DNA of 64,000 nucleotides from Euphorbia lathyris (GCF_963576675.1 NC_088913.1:85745001-85809000), one strand, 5' to 3'; positions 11,520 to 22,179 are shown, counted from the stretch's first letter. Numbers and translations are program-made. Notes: generated from the sequence alone by a model not told the origin.

Positions 11520-13280
11520 ATTGACAGGGTTGGTGTGAGGTAAAAGGGGAATGGAGTGGTCTGAAGAACGGGTGGGTGGTAAACCATGAGGGATGGAGAA
11601 GATGTGACTGTATGATTGAAAAAGGGTTGTGAGAGCAGAGGAATGTTCAGGGAAAGGGAAGGATTGATGATGGGGGTTGTGTTTAGTGTGGATGGGGGGT
11701 GGACTCGGTCAATGGATACTAAATAGTATTGGGCGGAGGAATGGGTTTGGATATCTCGGGTAAGTTGGGATAGGGACATGGATGATAGGGTCGGGTATTT
11801 AAGCCCATGGAGGGTGAGTTGAGTACCGTCATGGAGAAAGCTCATCCATAAAGCCCGATAGTCTAAAAGGACAGGCCCGATGGAAGCAAGCCATTCAACT
11901 CCTAGTACGACATCGGCACCATAAATTGGGATGAGGTGGAGATTTACAGTAAAGACAACGGAGCCGATTGTGAGAGGGAGTTGAGGGGAGATGCTGCTGC
12001 AAAGGAGAGAATCTCCATTACCAACGGTAACTTTTAAGTGGGCGGCAGAGTGAATGGGCAGGCCTAATTTCTTGGCGACCCGAGATTGGAGGAAGTTATG
12101 AGTGGAACCGCCATCGATTAAGATGGTAACAGGGTTGTTGTAGATGGTGCCTTCTAGGCGTAAGGTGGTGGGGACGAAGTGGCCCTCTAGGGCGTGGAGT
12201 GAAATAGAGGGGGCGGCTTCGACACGGGGTGGAGGGGTTGGAAATGGGTCAGGGGGATTTACGGCAAGGGTGTCAAAAATTTCGGGAATGTCAGTATCTT
12301 CAATGGGGGTAATGTCATCGGCTAGGAGGCAGAGAAATTGGGGGGATTTACAGCGGTGGCCCGGGGAGAACTTATCATCGCAGTTGAAGCATAGGCCTTT
12401 GGAGCGGCGGGCGGCCATTTCGGTGGGTGTTAGTCTTTTAATGGGTAATTTCGTGGGAGGTGGGGCGAAGGGTTGTGGTTTGGTTTGTTGGGGCGTGGGT
12501 AGGGAGTAAGGTTTAGGGGAATATGGGAGATGGGTAGGGGGTGGACGTGGGGGTGGGGGTGGTTGGTCATCAAATTTCTCCTCTATGAGTTTTGCGAGGC
12601 CGATGGCGTCATGAAGTGTGGCTGGTTTTTGGATTAATAGTTCACGACGGATAGGGTCTTTGAGGCCGGAGATAAAGCAATTACGGAGGTTGAGTGAGGT
12701 AAGGCCGGTAGTGCGGGAGGATAGGGATTCGAAGGCTTGGAGGTAGGTTTGAATGGTGGTTTTCTGGAAAAGTTTGTAGAGGGAGGCTTCGTGGTTCAGG
12801 TATGTGGAGGGGCCGAAGCGAAGTTCAATGACGCGGGAAAAGTGGTTCCAGGAAGAGAGTTGCACCGTGGAATGCATCCATTGGTACCACTGAAGCGCGT
12901 CGCCGGACATGTAAAAGGCGGCGATGGTAAGTTTTTGATCGGGAGGGGTGTTGTGGTATTGGAAGAATCGTTCTAGCTGGAACAACCAACCGATAACGTT
13001 GTCGCCGGTAAAAAAAGGGAATTTCAAGCTTAGGGAGGCGGGGTTGGGAGGATGTATTTGGTGGTGGTGGGTTGGGATTAGGGAGTATAGGGTGTTTGGA
13101 TTTGTCCAGGCGGGTAAGAATCTCATTGAGGGTGAATTGAATGGATTCGGATTGGGAAGCTTGTTTGGAAATATTTTCAGAGTTTGATCGCACAGTTTGG
13201 GAAACCTCTCGTAATTCTTTGGTTAGGCTATGGATGGATTCTTCGAGGGCTTTGTAACGTGTTTGTATTCCGTCAGCCAT
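11516..13280 (-). pseudogene. Gypsy-1 gag, zinc knuckle and aspartic protease
   Basis: The start MADGIQTRYKAL is at 13280, just downstream of the primer binding site. The N-terminal part is predicted coiled coil. A frameshift lies in the homopolymer near 13009-13015, after which the 13126-11516 frame carries the retrotransposon gag domain (GWLFQLERFFQYHNTPPDQK, then GDALQWYQWM), a proline-rich linker, a CCHC-type knuckle (CFNCDDKFSPGHRC) and the protease active site (ILIDGGSTHNFL, with DGG where DTG or DSG is usual). A second frameshift near 11600 separates it from RT. Gag forms the particle and the protease cuts the polyprotein; neither can be made intact here. Confidence 0.9.
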
Positions 13281-13289
13281 GGGTGTAAA

Positions 13290-13307
13290 GCTCAATGAAA
13301 GCACCAA
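13290..13307 (-). promoter_or_regulatory. Primer binding site of gypsy-1
   Basis: Immediately inside the 5' LTR the minus strand reads TTGGTGCTTTCATTGAGC. Its position next to the LTR end and upstream of gag fits a tRNA primer binding site; the tRNA was not identified. Confidence 0.6.
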
Positions 13308-13649
13308 TGATACAACCTTCTAAATTAGTAAAAACTGAACCAGAGAAGAAAGGGAAAAGGCAGGGAAGAGGGATAAAGAAGAAGGAGAAGAGAATATAGT
13401 AAGAGGAGGATTAATCATTGCCTACCTCATATCTTTTCATTGCATCTATTTAATAAAGCCAAATAACAGAATTCGGTTACAAGAATGCCAGGTCACTAAG
13501 GAATAATCATTGGCAGCTTCTAGATGTAATCCCTCAGCTTGGATGGAGGGTGAGTGATTCTGTTGCTTCTTCTTGCAGGAGGATTGTTTGTTGGGCCAGG
13601 TTGTGGAATTTGTGGGGTTGAGCTGAGAGTGTCAACGAGGCCCGTAACA
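13308..13649 (-). repeat. 5' LTR of gypsy-1
   Basis: Partner of 764-1106, about 98% identical. It starts TGATACAACC on the plus strand and ends CCCGTAACA, followed by the target duplication GCCTC. It should carry the element's promoter on the minus strand. Confidence 0.93.
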
Positions 13650-14743
13650 GCCTCTTTCTCCGATTAGCTTATGGGTGAAGGTTTGTACTTGTTTTTTCTA
13701 TTTTAGGGTTTTAAATTTTATTTTTATCAAATGCAAAATGGTTTAATCGATGAAGGGAAAGAGAAGAATTTAAGGTTTTTTTGCAAGAAAAGGTAATCTC
13801 ACTCTGTTTGGTCTGATGTTTTATTTTGCTGAAGTTTTTGGTATGTTTGCATTTTTAGTGAAATTTTTGGTCTATTGTTGTATTTTGCTCAAATGAGTTG
13901 AAAGAAGCTACTGATGGATTCAGAGAGAAGTTCTTAATTGAAGGTTCTTTTTAAAGGTTCTATTGATAGAGAGGACTGTGCCATCAAGAAGATGAATTGA
14001 AATGCCTATGAGGAGCTTGAGATTACAGAAGGTAAATTCCATCTCTTCTTCATACTAGTTATTACAAAAATTTGTAAACACCACTAGACATGCTCTGCAC
14101 ATAGGAAATAGATTAAATGCTACTTCTTATGAGCATTTTATCTACACACTGTAACACTAAACCAAGGCATTATTTTGTTATAAGATTTCTCATCTACACA
14201 TATATACATAACTGTATTTAACTAAGTTTCAAGTTTGTTTGTACTCATCTCTGTACTTTGTTGGAATATATTAACTGCTAACAGATGAATGTACAACATA
14301 TCATAATGTTGTTATTGATAATCATGATCCGAGTTGTGATGGGTTTGCTTATTTGGTCGGGATTCGATGTGGGTAAAATTGAATTATTTGGCATTAAGAC
14401 TGGTGATTCCGAAAATGGCATTATTGTTGAGATATGGAATGAGGAGTCTTGGAATTTTTGTTGTTGTGGATAATGCAGAAAATGGATTAGTGGTAATGAT
14501 AAGAATTATTAAATCCTTAATGTAATTTGGAGGCATGATTAGTTTCCGTTATTTCTAATTAGGAGTTGTCTAGCATTTAATAGATTTTATAGTTGAATTA
14601 AGAGCATTAGGTTTGAATTAAGTGACAGAGTATGATCAGCAACATTCCAGCTTTATTTGAATGTTGATTTGATAAAAAGAGGGTACACTTTTCATGTGGG
14701 TCTAATGAATTTAATCGTTTCTATAAAAAACGATGCTCTTATC
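13650..14743. other. Host DNA between gypsy-1 and a SINE
   Basis: AT-rich. It contains the receptor-kinase fragment at 13953-14031, listed separately. An open frame at 14285-14473 (62 codons) has no recognised motif. The first bases continue the DNA interrupted at 763. Confidence 0.4.
13953..14031 (+). pseudogene. LysM-type receptor kinase exon fragment
   Basis: One frame reads KGSIDREDCAIKKMN, a stop, then NAYEELEITEG. This resembles the ATP-binding lobe of LysM receptor-like kinases of the LYK/NFP group, where the invariant Lys lies in AIKKM and is followed by WNAYEEL. The stop is TGA where that family has Trp (TGG), consistent with a point mutation. The fragment ends at a GT splice donor (14032). 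No other exon of such a gene was recognised nearby, so it is a relic. The family call rests on a short match. Confidence 0.45.
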
Positions 14744-14874
14744 AAGAGCCTTGGCACAACGGTAAACGTTGTTGTCGAATGACCGAGAGGTCACGGGTTC
14801 GAGTCTTAGGAGCGGACCCCTTCATGGACCCTCGCTTAGCGGGGATGCGTAGTGCACTGGGCCGCCTTTGTTTT
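14744..14874 (+). mobile_element. tRNA-derived SINE with 22-bp target duplication
   Basis: The body begins with a tRNA-like head: an A-box-like TTGGCACAACGGTA and a B box GGTTCGAGTC, the internal Pol III promoter. A GC-rich tail ending in TTTGTTTTT follows. It is flanked by a perfect 22-bp direct repeat (14722-14743 and 14875-14896, containing AACGATGCTCTTATC), which defines the ends exactly and indicates a young insertion. Not a functional tRNA gene. Confidence 0.9.
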
Positions 14875-14981
14875 TATAAAAAACGATGCTCTTATCGCGT
14901 TCTTCCATTAATTTGTTGTACAAATAGGACTTCTTCATTTCATAAATATTTCAACAATGTACTCGAGTTCCTTTAGTTTTC

Positions 14982-15796
14982 GTATACAAGTGGCACGAGT
15001 GGCGAACCTAAAGGTGTTGTGCTAATACATGAAATATTAGCAACTTTTGTTAGAGGCATTGATTTGTTTTTGCAACAATTTGATGACAAGGTAACAAAAT
15101 GTGTATTCACATTCTCCTTTTCATGTTTTTCTTTGATCCTTAGAAGTCTCTTGTTATTGTGACAAGCAGTTTTTGGTCCATGTAGATGACAGCATACTTT
15201 GTGTATCTATCTTTTCTGCCCTTTGCTCATGTGCTTACCGCGTGATTAAGGAATACTTTTTCAAGAATGGTGCTTCTATTGGCTACTATCATGGAGTATA
15301 TGAATGAGATACTCTGGTCGCGTACCTTTTTTAACCGGATAAGTAATTTAACAACCTCTTGGCTTGAATTTATGTTTGTTTGAAGGATTTGAATGCACTG
15401 AGGGATAGCTGGTGTACCTAGAGTATAACAACAACAACAACAACATCAAAGCCTTAGTCCCGAAATGATTCGAGGTCGGCTAACATGAATCATCGTATAA
15501 AACCGTGAAATCAAGTCGTGTCAGCGACACAAATTCGCTCCCTCCACTCCGTCCTATCCACTACCATATTTTCCTCAATTCCCAGTAAACTCATATCACT
15601 CTCGATCACCCTCCTCCAAGTTTTGAAAAAAAAATACATGAAGGCATGCTACTTATCAATATATAAGTATTCACACATCAATTCATTTTAGTTGGCCGGT
15701 TATATAGACTGAGCGCTTATCCGTATTTCAGGTATACAAACGGCATTAGAGGAATTGAATCCTGTGAGGAGGAGAATTTTCAATGTTTTGTACAAG
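14982..15796 (+). pseudogene. Long-chain acyl-CoA synthetase (LACS1/LACS2-like) pseudogene fragments
   Basis: LACS enzymes activate fatty acids to acyl-CoA through an acyl-AMP intermediate, for lipid and cuticle synthesis. Four exon remnants are in the right order. First, 14983-15090 encodes the AMP-binding signature YTSGTSGEPKGVVLIHE, ends QQFDDK and has a GT donor at 15091. Second, 15186-15300 encodes MTAYFVYLSFLPFAHVL, a stop (TGA), then in another frame IKEYFFKNGASIGYYHG. Third, about 15385-15412 encodes KDLNALRDSW. Fourth, 15731-15796 encodes GIQTALEELNP, then RRRIFNVLYK and a stop. Introns are still recognisable. The 5' and 3' exons are missing, and a retroposon sits in the third intron region. 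Confidence 0.85.
15424..15628 (-). mobile_element. Short retroposon with (TTG)n tail (Au-SINE / RTE 3'-end type), copy 1
   Basis: On the minus strand it ends TTAGCCGACC, TCGAATCATTTCGGGACTAAGGC and a (TTG)n-type tail, the ending shared by plant Au SINEs and RTE LINEs. It is homologous to 16605-16778. Target duplications were not clear. It interrupts the LACS pseudogene. Confidence 0.7.
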
Positions 15797-16588
15797 TAGT
15801 AAGTTGCTATCCTATTGATTCTGATGTCTCTTTAACAATGTAATATTCACCTTTTCATGGCCATATCGTGAAGTGTTTGTTGAGCCAGTAAGTGAGCCTC
15901 CCTTCTCTCCTTCGGGCTGGTCTTTACCTCTAACGAGTAGGATGAGTTACCTCTCCTTTTGTTAGTTAATTATGTTCTTATTCATGGATAGCTTCCCGTG
16001 GCAGCGTACCTCTTTACTTGCAGTCGCTTGTTTTGGAGTCGACAGAACCTTCGACTAGACAAGAGACATCTTCCTCTATGCGAGAGCCTTCTACTCTACC
16101 AACATCATTAGGTGGCCCACTTGCACTCCCATCCAATCCATCACATTCACAAACATTGAATCTGTCTACAATGCATATTTTTGTTCCTTGACAGTGCTTA
16201 CCTCTTGTTCCTTGACACTGCTTACCTCTACATAAGGATCATGTATCTTTAGCATTTTGTTATGATATCTTGTAAGCTAAATTATATGTTTTGATAAATT
16301 TAAACTTCAAATACTAATTATTTCTAAATATATTTTTAGTTTTCATGAATATTGTTTATTATGGTTAATTTATTATGAATGTTAAAATATGTTAATAATT
16401 GTGTTTGATAAATCTAACTGTAATTAAAATTATAATTATATATAAATAAATTTAAGGTACAATACGTCGCAAACCGACGTTTCTTTCTAATCCATTAGCG
16501 AGTAAACATTGCAACTGAGACTAAACGAAACAGTCGCTACAGACTGTGACTATTTTCAAAAATAGTCATCTATCTAACGACTAAGACT
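15797..16588. other. Host DNA, no gene recognised
   Basis: AT-rich spacer after the last LACS remnant. Short GC-richer stretches at 15890-16130 could be further pseudogene debris, but no motif was identified. Nothing else supportable was seen. Confidence 0.35.
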
Positions 16589-16604
16589 TTATAATTGAAT
16601 GATA

Positions 16605-16778
16605 CAACAACAACAACAACAACAACAACAAAGCCTTAGTCCCGAAATGATTCGGGGTCGGCTAACATGAACCATCATATAAAACCGTGAAAATCAAGTC
16701 GTGTCAGCGACACAGATTCGCTCCCTCCACTCCGTCCTATCCACTACCATATTTTCCTCAATTCCCAATAAACTCATA
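16605..16778 (-). mobile_element. Short retroposon with (TTG)n tail, copy 2
   Basis: A 174-bp body with (CAA)n at the plus-strand left side, that is a 3' (TTG)n tail on the minus strand, then GCCTTAGTCCCGAAATGATT. It is flanked by a perfect 16-bp target duplication TTATAATTGAATGATA (16589-16604 and 16779-16794). The clean duplication shows this short form is a complete retroposon. Confidence 0.88.
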
Positions 16779-16783
16779 TTATA

Positions 16784-16955
16784 ATTGAATGATATTTGTA
16801 AGTAATCCGCTAAATTCCGTGTAAACTGAATTAGCTACCGCATCAGCTAGCTAACTAGCTGTTTTCTTTACAATTGAATGATATTTGTCAGTAATCCGCT
16901 AAATTCAGTGTAAACTGAATTAGCTACCGCATCAGCTAGCTAACTAGCTGTTTTC
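16784..16955. repeat. Tandem duplication, unit about 86 bp
   Basis: Two adjacent units, each from AATTGAATGATATTTG through GCTAGCTAACTAGCTGTTTTCT, differ at only a few positions. The first unit abuts the SINE target duplication. Function unknown. Confidence 0.8.
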
Positions 16956-16998
16956 TTGAACATAAATGGAAACCAATGAGGTTGTCGTGGGCATGATT
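16956..16998 (+). pseudogene. L1-type LINE fragment A, left piece
   Basis: ATGGAAACCAATGAGGTTGT matches the RT region of LINE copy B near 24672-24690. The match resumes at 20913 on the far side of the composite insertion, so 16956-16998 and 20913-21720 were once joined. Confidence 0.6.
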
Positions 16999-17462
16999 TT
17001 AAAAACCGAACAGGACCAATCTTCCAGGACAAGCCGGTATCAACCCAGTTCCCTGTCTAAACAAAAATATTGGGCTGGGATAAGTACAAAAGCCCAGCTA
17101 TCAGTGTTGAGATAGAGAATCTATTTTATAGATAAATTTTCACTATTAGTTTATCTTTTTGTTCGATGTGGGATGAGAATTTTATAAACCAAACTTCAGC
17201 TGACCCGCTTAATTTTGTCCAATGCGTGATAACTTAATTTTATGTTTACAATTCTGACTATTCACTTTCGATATGGGACAATTGATTTTAAGTGAAGTTT
17301 GGTTATTAATTTTAAAATATTTGAAAAATAAATATACAAATGTTATACATGAAAGGATTAGCTGACATTTTTCCTTTAAATATTTGACACTCTGCCACAA
17401 CAATTACTTTATCATTTTTTTTTCTTTCAATCTAGCACCACATTTCATCAAAATTATATTTA

Positions 17463-18481
17463 GGCCCTGTTCTTTATCACTTAATTTCAGTAACAATCAG
17501 TTCAGTTCAGTTCAGTTCAGTTCAATTCAATTCAATTCAATTCAATTCAGTTCAGTTCAGCATTCAGTTTCAGCATCCAGTTTCAGTATTCAGTAATTTA
17601 TCATTATTTATTATATTATTATTATTTATATATAATTTATTATAATTATTATTATTATTTATCTATAATTTATCATTATTTATTATTATTATTATTTATA
17701 GTTTATCATTATCTATAAATTAGATAAAAGTCAAGAAATGATAGTTTATTAAAGTATATATGGTTTAATAAAAAAAAAAAAACTAAAGTATGCATCCATG
17801 TTTAAAAATTAGGAATTGCATCCATATTATGAATTATTTCTCAAATTTATCCAATTTATCAATGTTAGGGATAAAATTTCACCATTTTAGACGTTAGAGG
17901 TAAAATTACTTCTGACCCAAAACGTTATTTTTTCACTTTAACCCTTAATTAAAATAAAAAGTTAAGAGTTTGTATTCATATGAAAATTTGTATTTAATTT
18001 CATAGGCTTTAAATTATATATAAATTTGTGTTTGTATGTAATTTGTATTTTTAATTTAAATTATACTTATTTTTATTTAATTTCATAGGCTTTTATCGAG
18101 CCAAGATTTTATCATCCCCGGCTTTTATTTGATATTCAATTTAGTTTTATCTTTAATAATATATTCATTTATATTGATATTATTAAATTTATTAGAACCA
18201 TTATTATTATTATAAGTTCATTAATGTCCAATATTATCATGAACTTTATTTTAAAGTCTAATATCATCATTATTGTTAAGTTCGGTTAAGTTCGGTAGCA
18301 TTCAGTTAAGTTCAGTAGCATTCAGTTAAGTTCAGTATTCAGTAGTATTCTGTTAAATTCAGTTCAGTATTCAGCAGTATTCAGTTCAGTTCAGTTCAAT
18401 TCAATTCAGTTCAGTTCAGTTCAATTCAGTTCAGTTCAGTTCAATTCAGTTCAATTTTTTTCAGCGATAAAGAACAGAGCC
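17463..18481 (+). mobile_element. Harbinger-like non-autonomous element, copy 1
   Basis: The termini GGCCCTGTTCTTTATC and GATAAAGAACAGAGCC are inverted repeats. TTA trinucleotides flank both ends (17460-17462 and 18482-18484), as expected for PIF/Harbinger. The interior is rich in (TTCAG)n-type runs near each end and has no coding capacity. It is the inverted counterpart of 18485-20619. Confidence 0.75.
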
Positions 18482-19359
18482 TTAGGCTCTGTTCTTTATT
18501 GCTGAAAAAAACTGAACTGAACTGAACTGAACTGAACTGAACTGAATACTGCTGAATACTGAACTGAACTGAACTGAATTTAACTGAATACTACTGAACT
18601 TAACTGAATACTACCGAACTGAACCGAACTAAACAATAATGATGATATTAGACTTTCAAATAATTTAATTGATAATATTGGACATTAATAAACTTATAAT
18701 AATAATAATGATGGTTCTAATAAATTTAATAATATCAATAATAAATAAATAAATATATTATTAAAGATAAAACTAAATTGAATATCAAATAAAAGCTCGG
18801 CTTGATAAAATTTTGGCTCGATAAAAGCCTATAAAATTAAATAAAAATGAGTCTAATTTAAATTAAAAATACAAATTACATACAAACACAAATTTACATA
18901 TAATTTAAAGCCTATGAAATCAAATACAAATTTTTATATGAATACAAACTCTTAACTTTTTATTCTAATTAAGGGTTAAATTGTAAAAATATCCCTAACG
19001 TTTTGGGTCATGGGTAATTTTACCCCTAACATCTAAAATGGTGCAATTTTATCCCTAACATTGATAAATTCGATAAATTTGAGTGCAATTCCTAATTTTT
19101 AAATATGGAAGCATACTTTAGTTTTAAATTTTTTATTAAACGATATATACTTTAATAAACTATCATTTCTTGACTATCATTTCTTAACTTTTATCTAATT
19201 CATAGATAATGATAAACTATAAATAATAATAATAATAAATAATAATAAATTAAATAATAATAATTATTATAATAAATTATATATAAATAATTATAATATA
19301 ATAAATAAGGATAAATTACTGAATACTGAAACTGAATACTGAAACTGGATGCTGAAACT

Positions 19360-20530
19360 AAGGGCCCGTTTGGTTCAGCTGTTAGCTAATAGCGGTTGCG
19401 GTTGCTGTTAGCTGTTTGCAGTTGCAGTAAGCTGTTAGCTGTTTGCAATTGCAGTAAGCTGTTAGCTGTTTAATTACTAGTGTTTGGTAAAATTATATTG
19501 AAATGCTGTTGTTCAGATTTAAAATGTCTAAAATGGACATGTTTTAAATTAATCAACGATGAAATTATAAAAGGGAAAAATGTGAAAAAAATACCTATAA
19601 TGTTTACAACTAGGAATAATTTTACTCTTAACGTCTAAAATGATGCAATTTTACCTATAATACTGGCAGTTAAGAGCAATTTATCCATAACATTGACAAG
19701 TTGGGTCAATTTCAAATATTATTAGAAAACATAGATATTTTATTTCTTATTATACACCAATTGCACATATCAGTAGTTTTAAAAAAGAGAATTCATATTT
19801 TTGTGTAATTTATTAATAAAATTGAAAATTAATATTTATAAATTCGGTGAAATATTTGAATTTTTTTTGTCCAACTTGTACAAATATTTTTTTTTATTAT
19901 CTTAAAAAAAAATTCATGTCTAATCATATGTTTGTGATCTGTTACTAACGACGATAAAAACTGGTACACATGTGAAGTGTAGATGACAATATTCATGATC
20001 AATAAGGCAATTTGATAAATTATTTCTCAAATTGACCTAACTTATCAATGTCAGTGGTGAAATTGATTTTGATTGCCAATATTAGGTGTATAATTGCACA
20101 ATTTTAGACGTTAAAAGGTAAAATTGCTCCTGGCTATAAATGTTAGGGGTATTTTTGCACTTTATCCTATTATAAAATAAAAAATGTGTTACACAAATTA
20201 ATAAAAAAAATCTATAAAAATAAAAAATTTCTTGAATACAATAAAAATTATTCTTTCGGTAATTATTTTGTAGAAATATAAATAATGTTAAAGAATAAAC
20301 ATATTTTGTGGAAATAAAAAGGATAGTTTTGTCAATAATAAATAACTACAAACAGCTGCTTATGAAAAGCTTCAAATAGGAGCTTTTCGTGAAACGCTCT
20401 AAAATGCTGCAGATTTCAGAAAAAATGCTAAACGCTGCGGTTATATAAACCTAACCAAACGCTATTTTTCCTACGGTTTGGAGTGAAACGCTAAACGCTC
20501 CTCCGAAAAGCTAAAACAAACACCCCCTAA
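19360..20530. mobile_element. hAT-like MITE nested in Harbinger-like copy 2
   Basis: Ends AGGGCCCGTTTGGTTCAGCT and, reversed, AGGGGGTGTTTGTTTTAGCT form an imperfect inverted repeat of a type common in plant hAT MITEs. The 11-bp repeat ATGCTGAAACT flanks it (19349-19359 and 20531-20541). Part of this is the target duplication, though the host DNA here is itself repetitive. No coding sequence. Confidence 0.65.
19573..20168. mobile_element. Mutator-like MITE with long terminal inverted repeats
   Basis: Roughly 100-bp inverted termini begin GGGAAAAATGTGAAAAAAAT and, reversed, AGGATAAAGTGCAAAAATAC. A perfect 9-bp duplication ATTATAAAA (19564-19572 and 20169-20177) flanks it, the length typical of Mutator elements. 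Related sequence, recognisable by TTTTAGACGTTAGGGGTAAA, occurs at 17830-17940, 18968-19090 and 23340-23456. Confidence 0.72.
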
Positions 20531-20912
20531 ATGCTGAAACTGAATGCTGAACTGAACTGAATTGAACTGAACTGAACTGAACTGATTATTACTGAAATTA
20601 AGTGATAAAGAACATGGCCTTATACATTTTTTTTTCACCAAACTTTGAAAATAAATTTTAAAACAAATTTTAATGAAAATGAAAATGATAAAATATAAAA
20701 AAAAAATATATATATTTATTTCTCTTGCCATATTATTCGATTTTAGATTTTTATATTTAATTTAACAAAATTTTATTATATATATTAAATTTTATATATA
20801 TTATTTATGGCATCATCTGGTTCAACCATTCTGAGTTAACCGGTTGAACTCATTGACCTCTAAACCCGTAATCAATACGGTTCGACATTCGATCCGGTTT
20901 TTAAAACATTGG

Positions 20913-21720
20913 TCGCATGAGGGCCTGCGATTTCCCATATTTTTTTCACTGATGATATTGTGTTGGTAGTCGGAGCTAATTTACAGCAGGTAGCAGTTAT
21001 CAAGGAAATTTTGGAGGGTGTTTGTGATGCCGCAAGCCAACTGGTTAATTATTAGAAATCATGTATGTTTGTATTGGCTAATATTTCTGATGTTGCATGT
21101 AAAAAGCTAAGTGATGTGTCAGAACTCTCTCTTACGGCAAACTTTGGCAAGTACCTTGGGGTACCTATTCTGCACTCCTAAGTAAATCGAAACACTTACC
21201 AGTCGGTTATTGACAAGGTTTATACTTGGCTCTTAGGTTAGAAAGGTCGTCATCGTTGCATAGTGGGGCAAGTAACTCTAGTTAAAGCCGTCGCAACCTC
21301 TATTCCGATTTATACCATGCACGGTTCTTCCCTATGGTACATGCAGGAAACTGGATAACTTAAACATGTCCTTTATTTGGGTTCTTAGGAGGAGGGGGAG
21401 GAGGAAAATTCATTTGCTTAAGCGGGATATTATCACTAAGCTTAGGGCATACGCTGTCTGGGTATTAGAAAAATGATGGAGACTAACATGTCGCACTTGG
21501 CTAAGTTTAGCTGGAGAACCCTAATTGGGGATATATTGGCTTGGGTTAAAGTGGTAGTAGCAAAGTACAGTAGAGATAGAGGAGGGCTAAGCATCTTCCA
21601 AAAATCTAATTTGTGGTCTTATACCTCGAAAAGTATTGTTCATGGGTCTAAAGTTTTGATAAGTGGTGTCAACTGGTTTGTGAAAATGGTCATTCTATAG
21701 CGTTCTGGATAGATAAGTGG
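20913..21720 (+). pseudogene. L1-type LINE fragment A, RT catalytic motif to C-terminal region
   Basis: Reads ISHIFFTDDIVLV, the catalytic FxDD of non-LTR RT, then ASQLVNY, the thumb region, and downstream AKFSWRTLIG with WVKVVVAKY, a conserved C-terminal block of plant L1 ORF2. It is closely similar to 24683-25490. Several stops interrupt it. No 5' half is attached. Confidence 0.75.
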
Positions 21721-21728
21721 CTTGGCGT

Positions 21729-21945
21729 AGCTTTTGCTATTTTTTTTATAACAAAATATTTTTTTGGAATAAAACCCGGGTGAAACCGGTTCACCGTGTT
21801 GATTTCGGTTTGTCGATTTTCCTCGGTTCAGATGGGGTCAATAATATTGACCCCAAAATATTATAACCGGACCGGAAATTTGACCGGTTTCAAATTAAAC
21901 CGGTCTGACCAGTTAGTCGGGTCTGATTTTTAAAATCATGTTAAT
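21729..21945. mobile_element. Small MITE-like repeat (AACCGGTT type), copy 1
   Basis: Contains GTGAAACCGGTTCACC and ends TGATTTTTAAAATCATG. It matches 25922-26115 from GTAGCTTTTGCTATTTTTT onward. Its end resembles the outer ends of the block at 16999-20912. Confidence 0.5.
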
Positions 21946-22179
21946 TTCTATTGATATGTTGATGAGATATTTGGATTTAAACCTAATGAAATTAAATATT
22001 TTACAATAACTTTATATTAATAAAAAATATGATTAAAATAAAATAAAATATATTAGTGGAAATTATCTTAATTATTATATAAAATAAAATCCACTCAACA
22101 TCCAATTTCATAAATTTAACTAAAGAAGGTCATTTAACACTATTGCGTGCTTGTGACATTCTTTCTTTTATCACGAAGT
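21946..22179. other. AT-rich spacer holding a 47-bp segment shared with 37200
   Basis: No gene seen. Positions about 22091-22137 (CCACTCAACATCCAATTTCA and on through ACTAAAGAAGG) nearly match about 37199-37246. Confidence 0.5.

Larger units (their letters stand above)
764..13649 (-). mobile_element. Gypsy-1: Ty3/gypsy chromovirus LTR retrotransposon (Reina-like), nested and broken
   Basis: A complete element by its ends. It has two LTRs of about 342 bp (764-1106 and 13308-13649) that begin TG and end CA, differ by roughly six substitutions and one indel (about 98% identical), and are flanked by the perfect 5-bp target duplication GCCTC (759-763 and 13650-13654). On the minus strand the order is gag, zinc knuckle, protease, RT, RNase H, integrase, chromodomain, which is the gypsy order. 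Short LTRs and the chromodomain suggest a Reina-type chromovirus; the clade name is inference. The coding region has frameshifts and stops and is split by two later insertions at 1818-3131 and about 3266-9620. High LTR identity with a damaged coding region suggests either a fairly recent insertion of an already defective copy or fast decay. Confidence 0.93.
18485..20619 (-). mobile_element. Harbinger-like non-autonomous element, copy 2, with nested insertion
   Basis: Starts GGCTCTGTTCTTTATTG and ends GTGATAAAGAACATGGCC, with TTA on both sides (18482-18484 and 20620-20622). Its interior is the reverse complement of copy 1, with CTGAACTGAA runs. Without the insertion at 19360-20530 it is about 960 bp, close to copy 1 at about 1,020 bp. 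It shares a single TTA with copy 1. Confidence 0.75.
16999..20912. mobile_element. Composite block of nested DNA transposons inside LINE fragment A
   Basis: The block starts ATTTTAAAAACCG and ends CGGTTTTTAAAACAT, an imperfect terminal inverted repeat shared with small elements at about 21779-21945 and 25940-26115. Inside are host-type AT-rich DNA and two Harbinger-like elements (17463-18481 and 18485-20619), the second itself carrying two nested elements. No transposase was seen. Boundaries come from the resumed LINE homology. Confidence 0.55.

Noticed and set aside
12144..13187. Plus-strand frames opposite gypsy-1 gag
   Set aside because: Shadows of the GC-richer minus-strand gag/protease coding sequence.
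14747..14815. tRNA gene
   Set aside because: A and B boxes are present, but the cloverleaf is poor and it sits inside a 131-bp unit with a 22-bp target duplication, so it is a SINE head.
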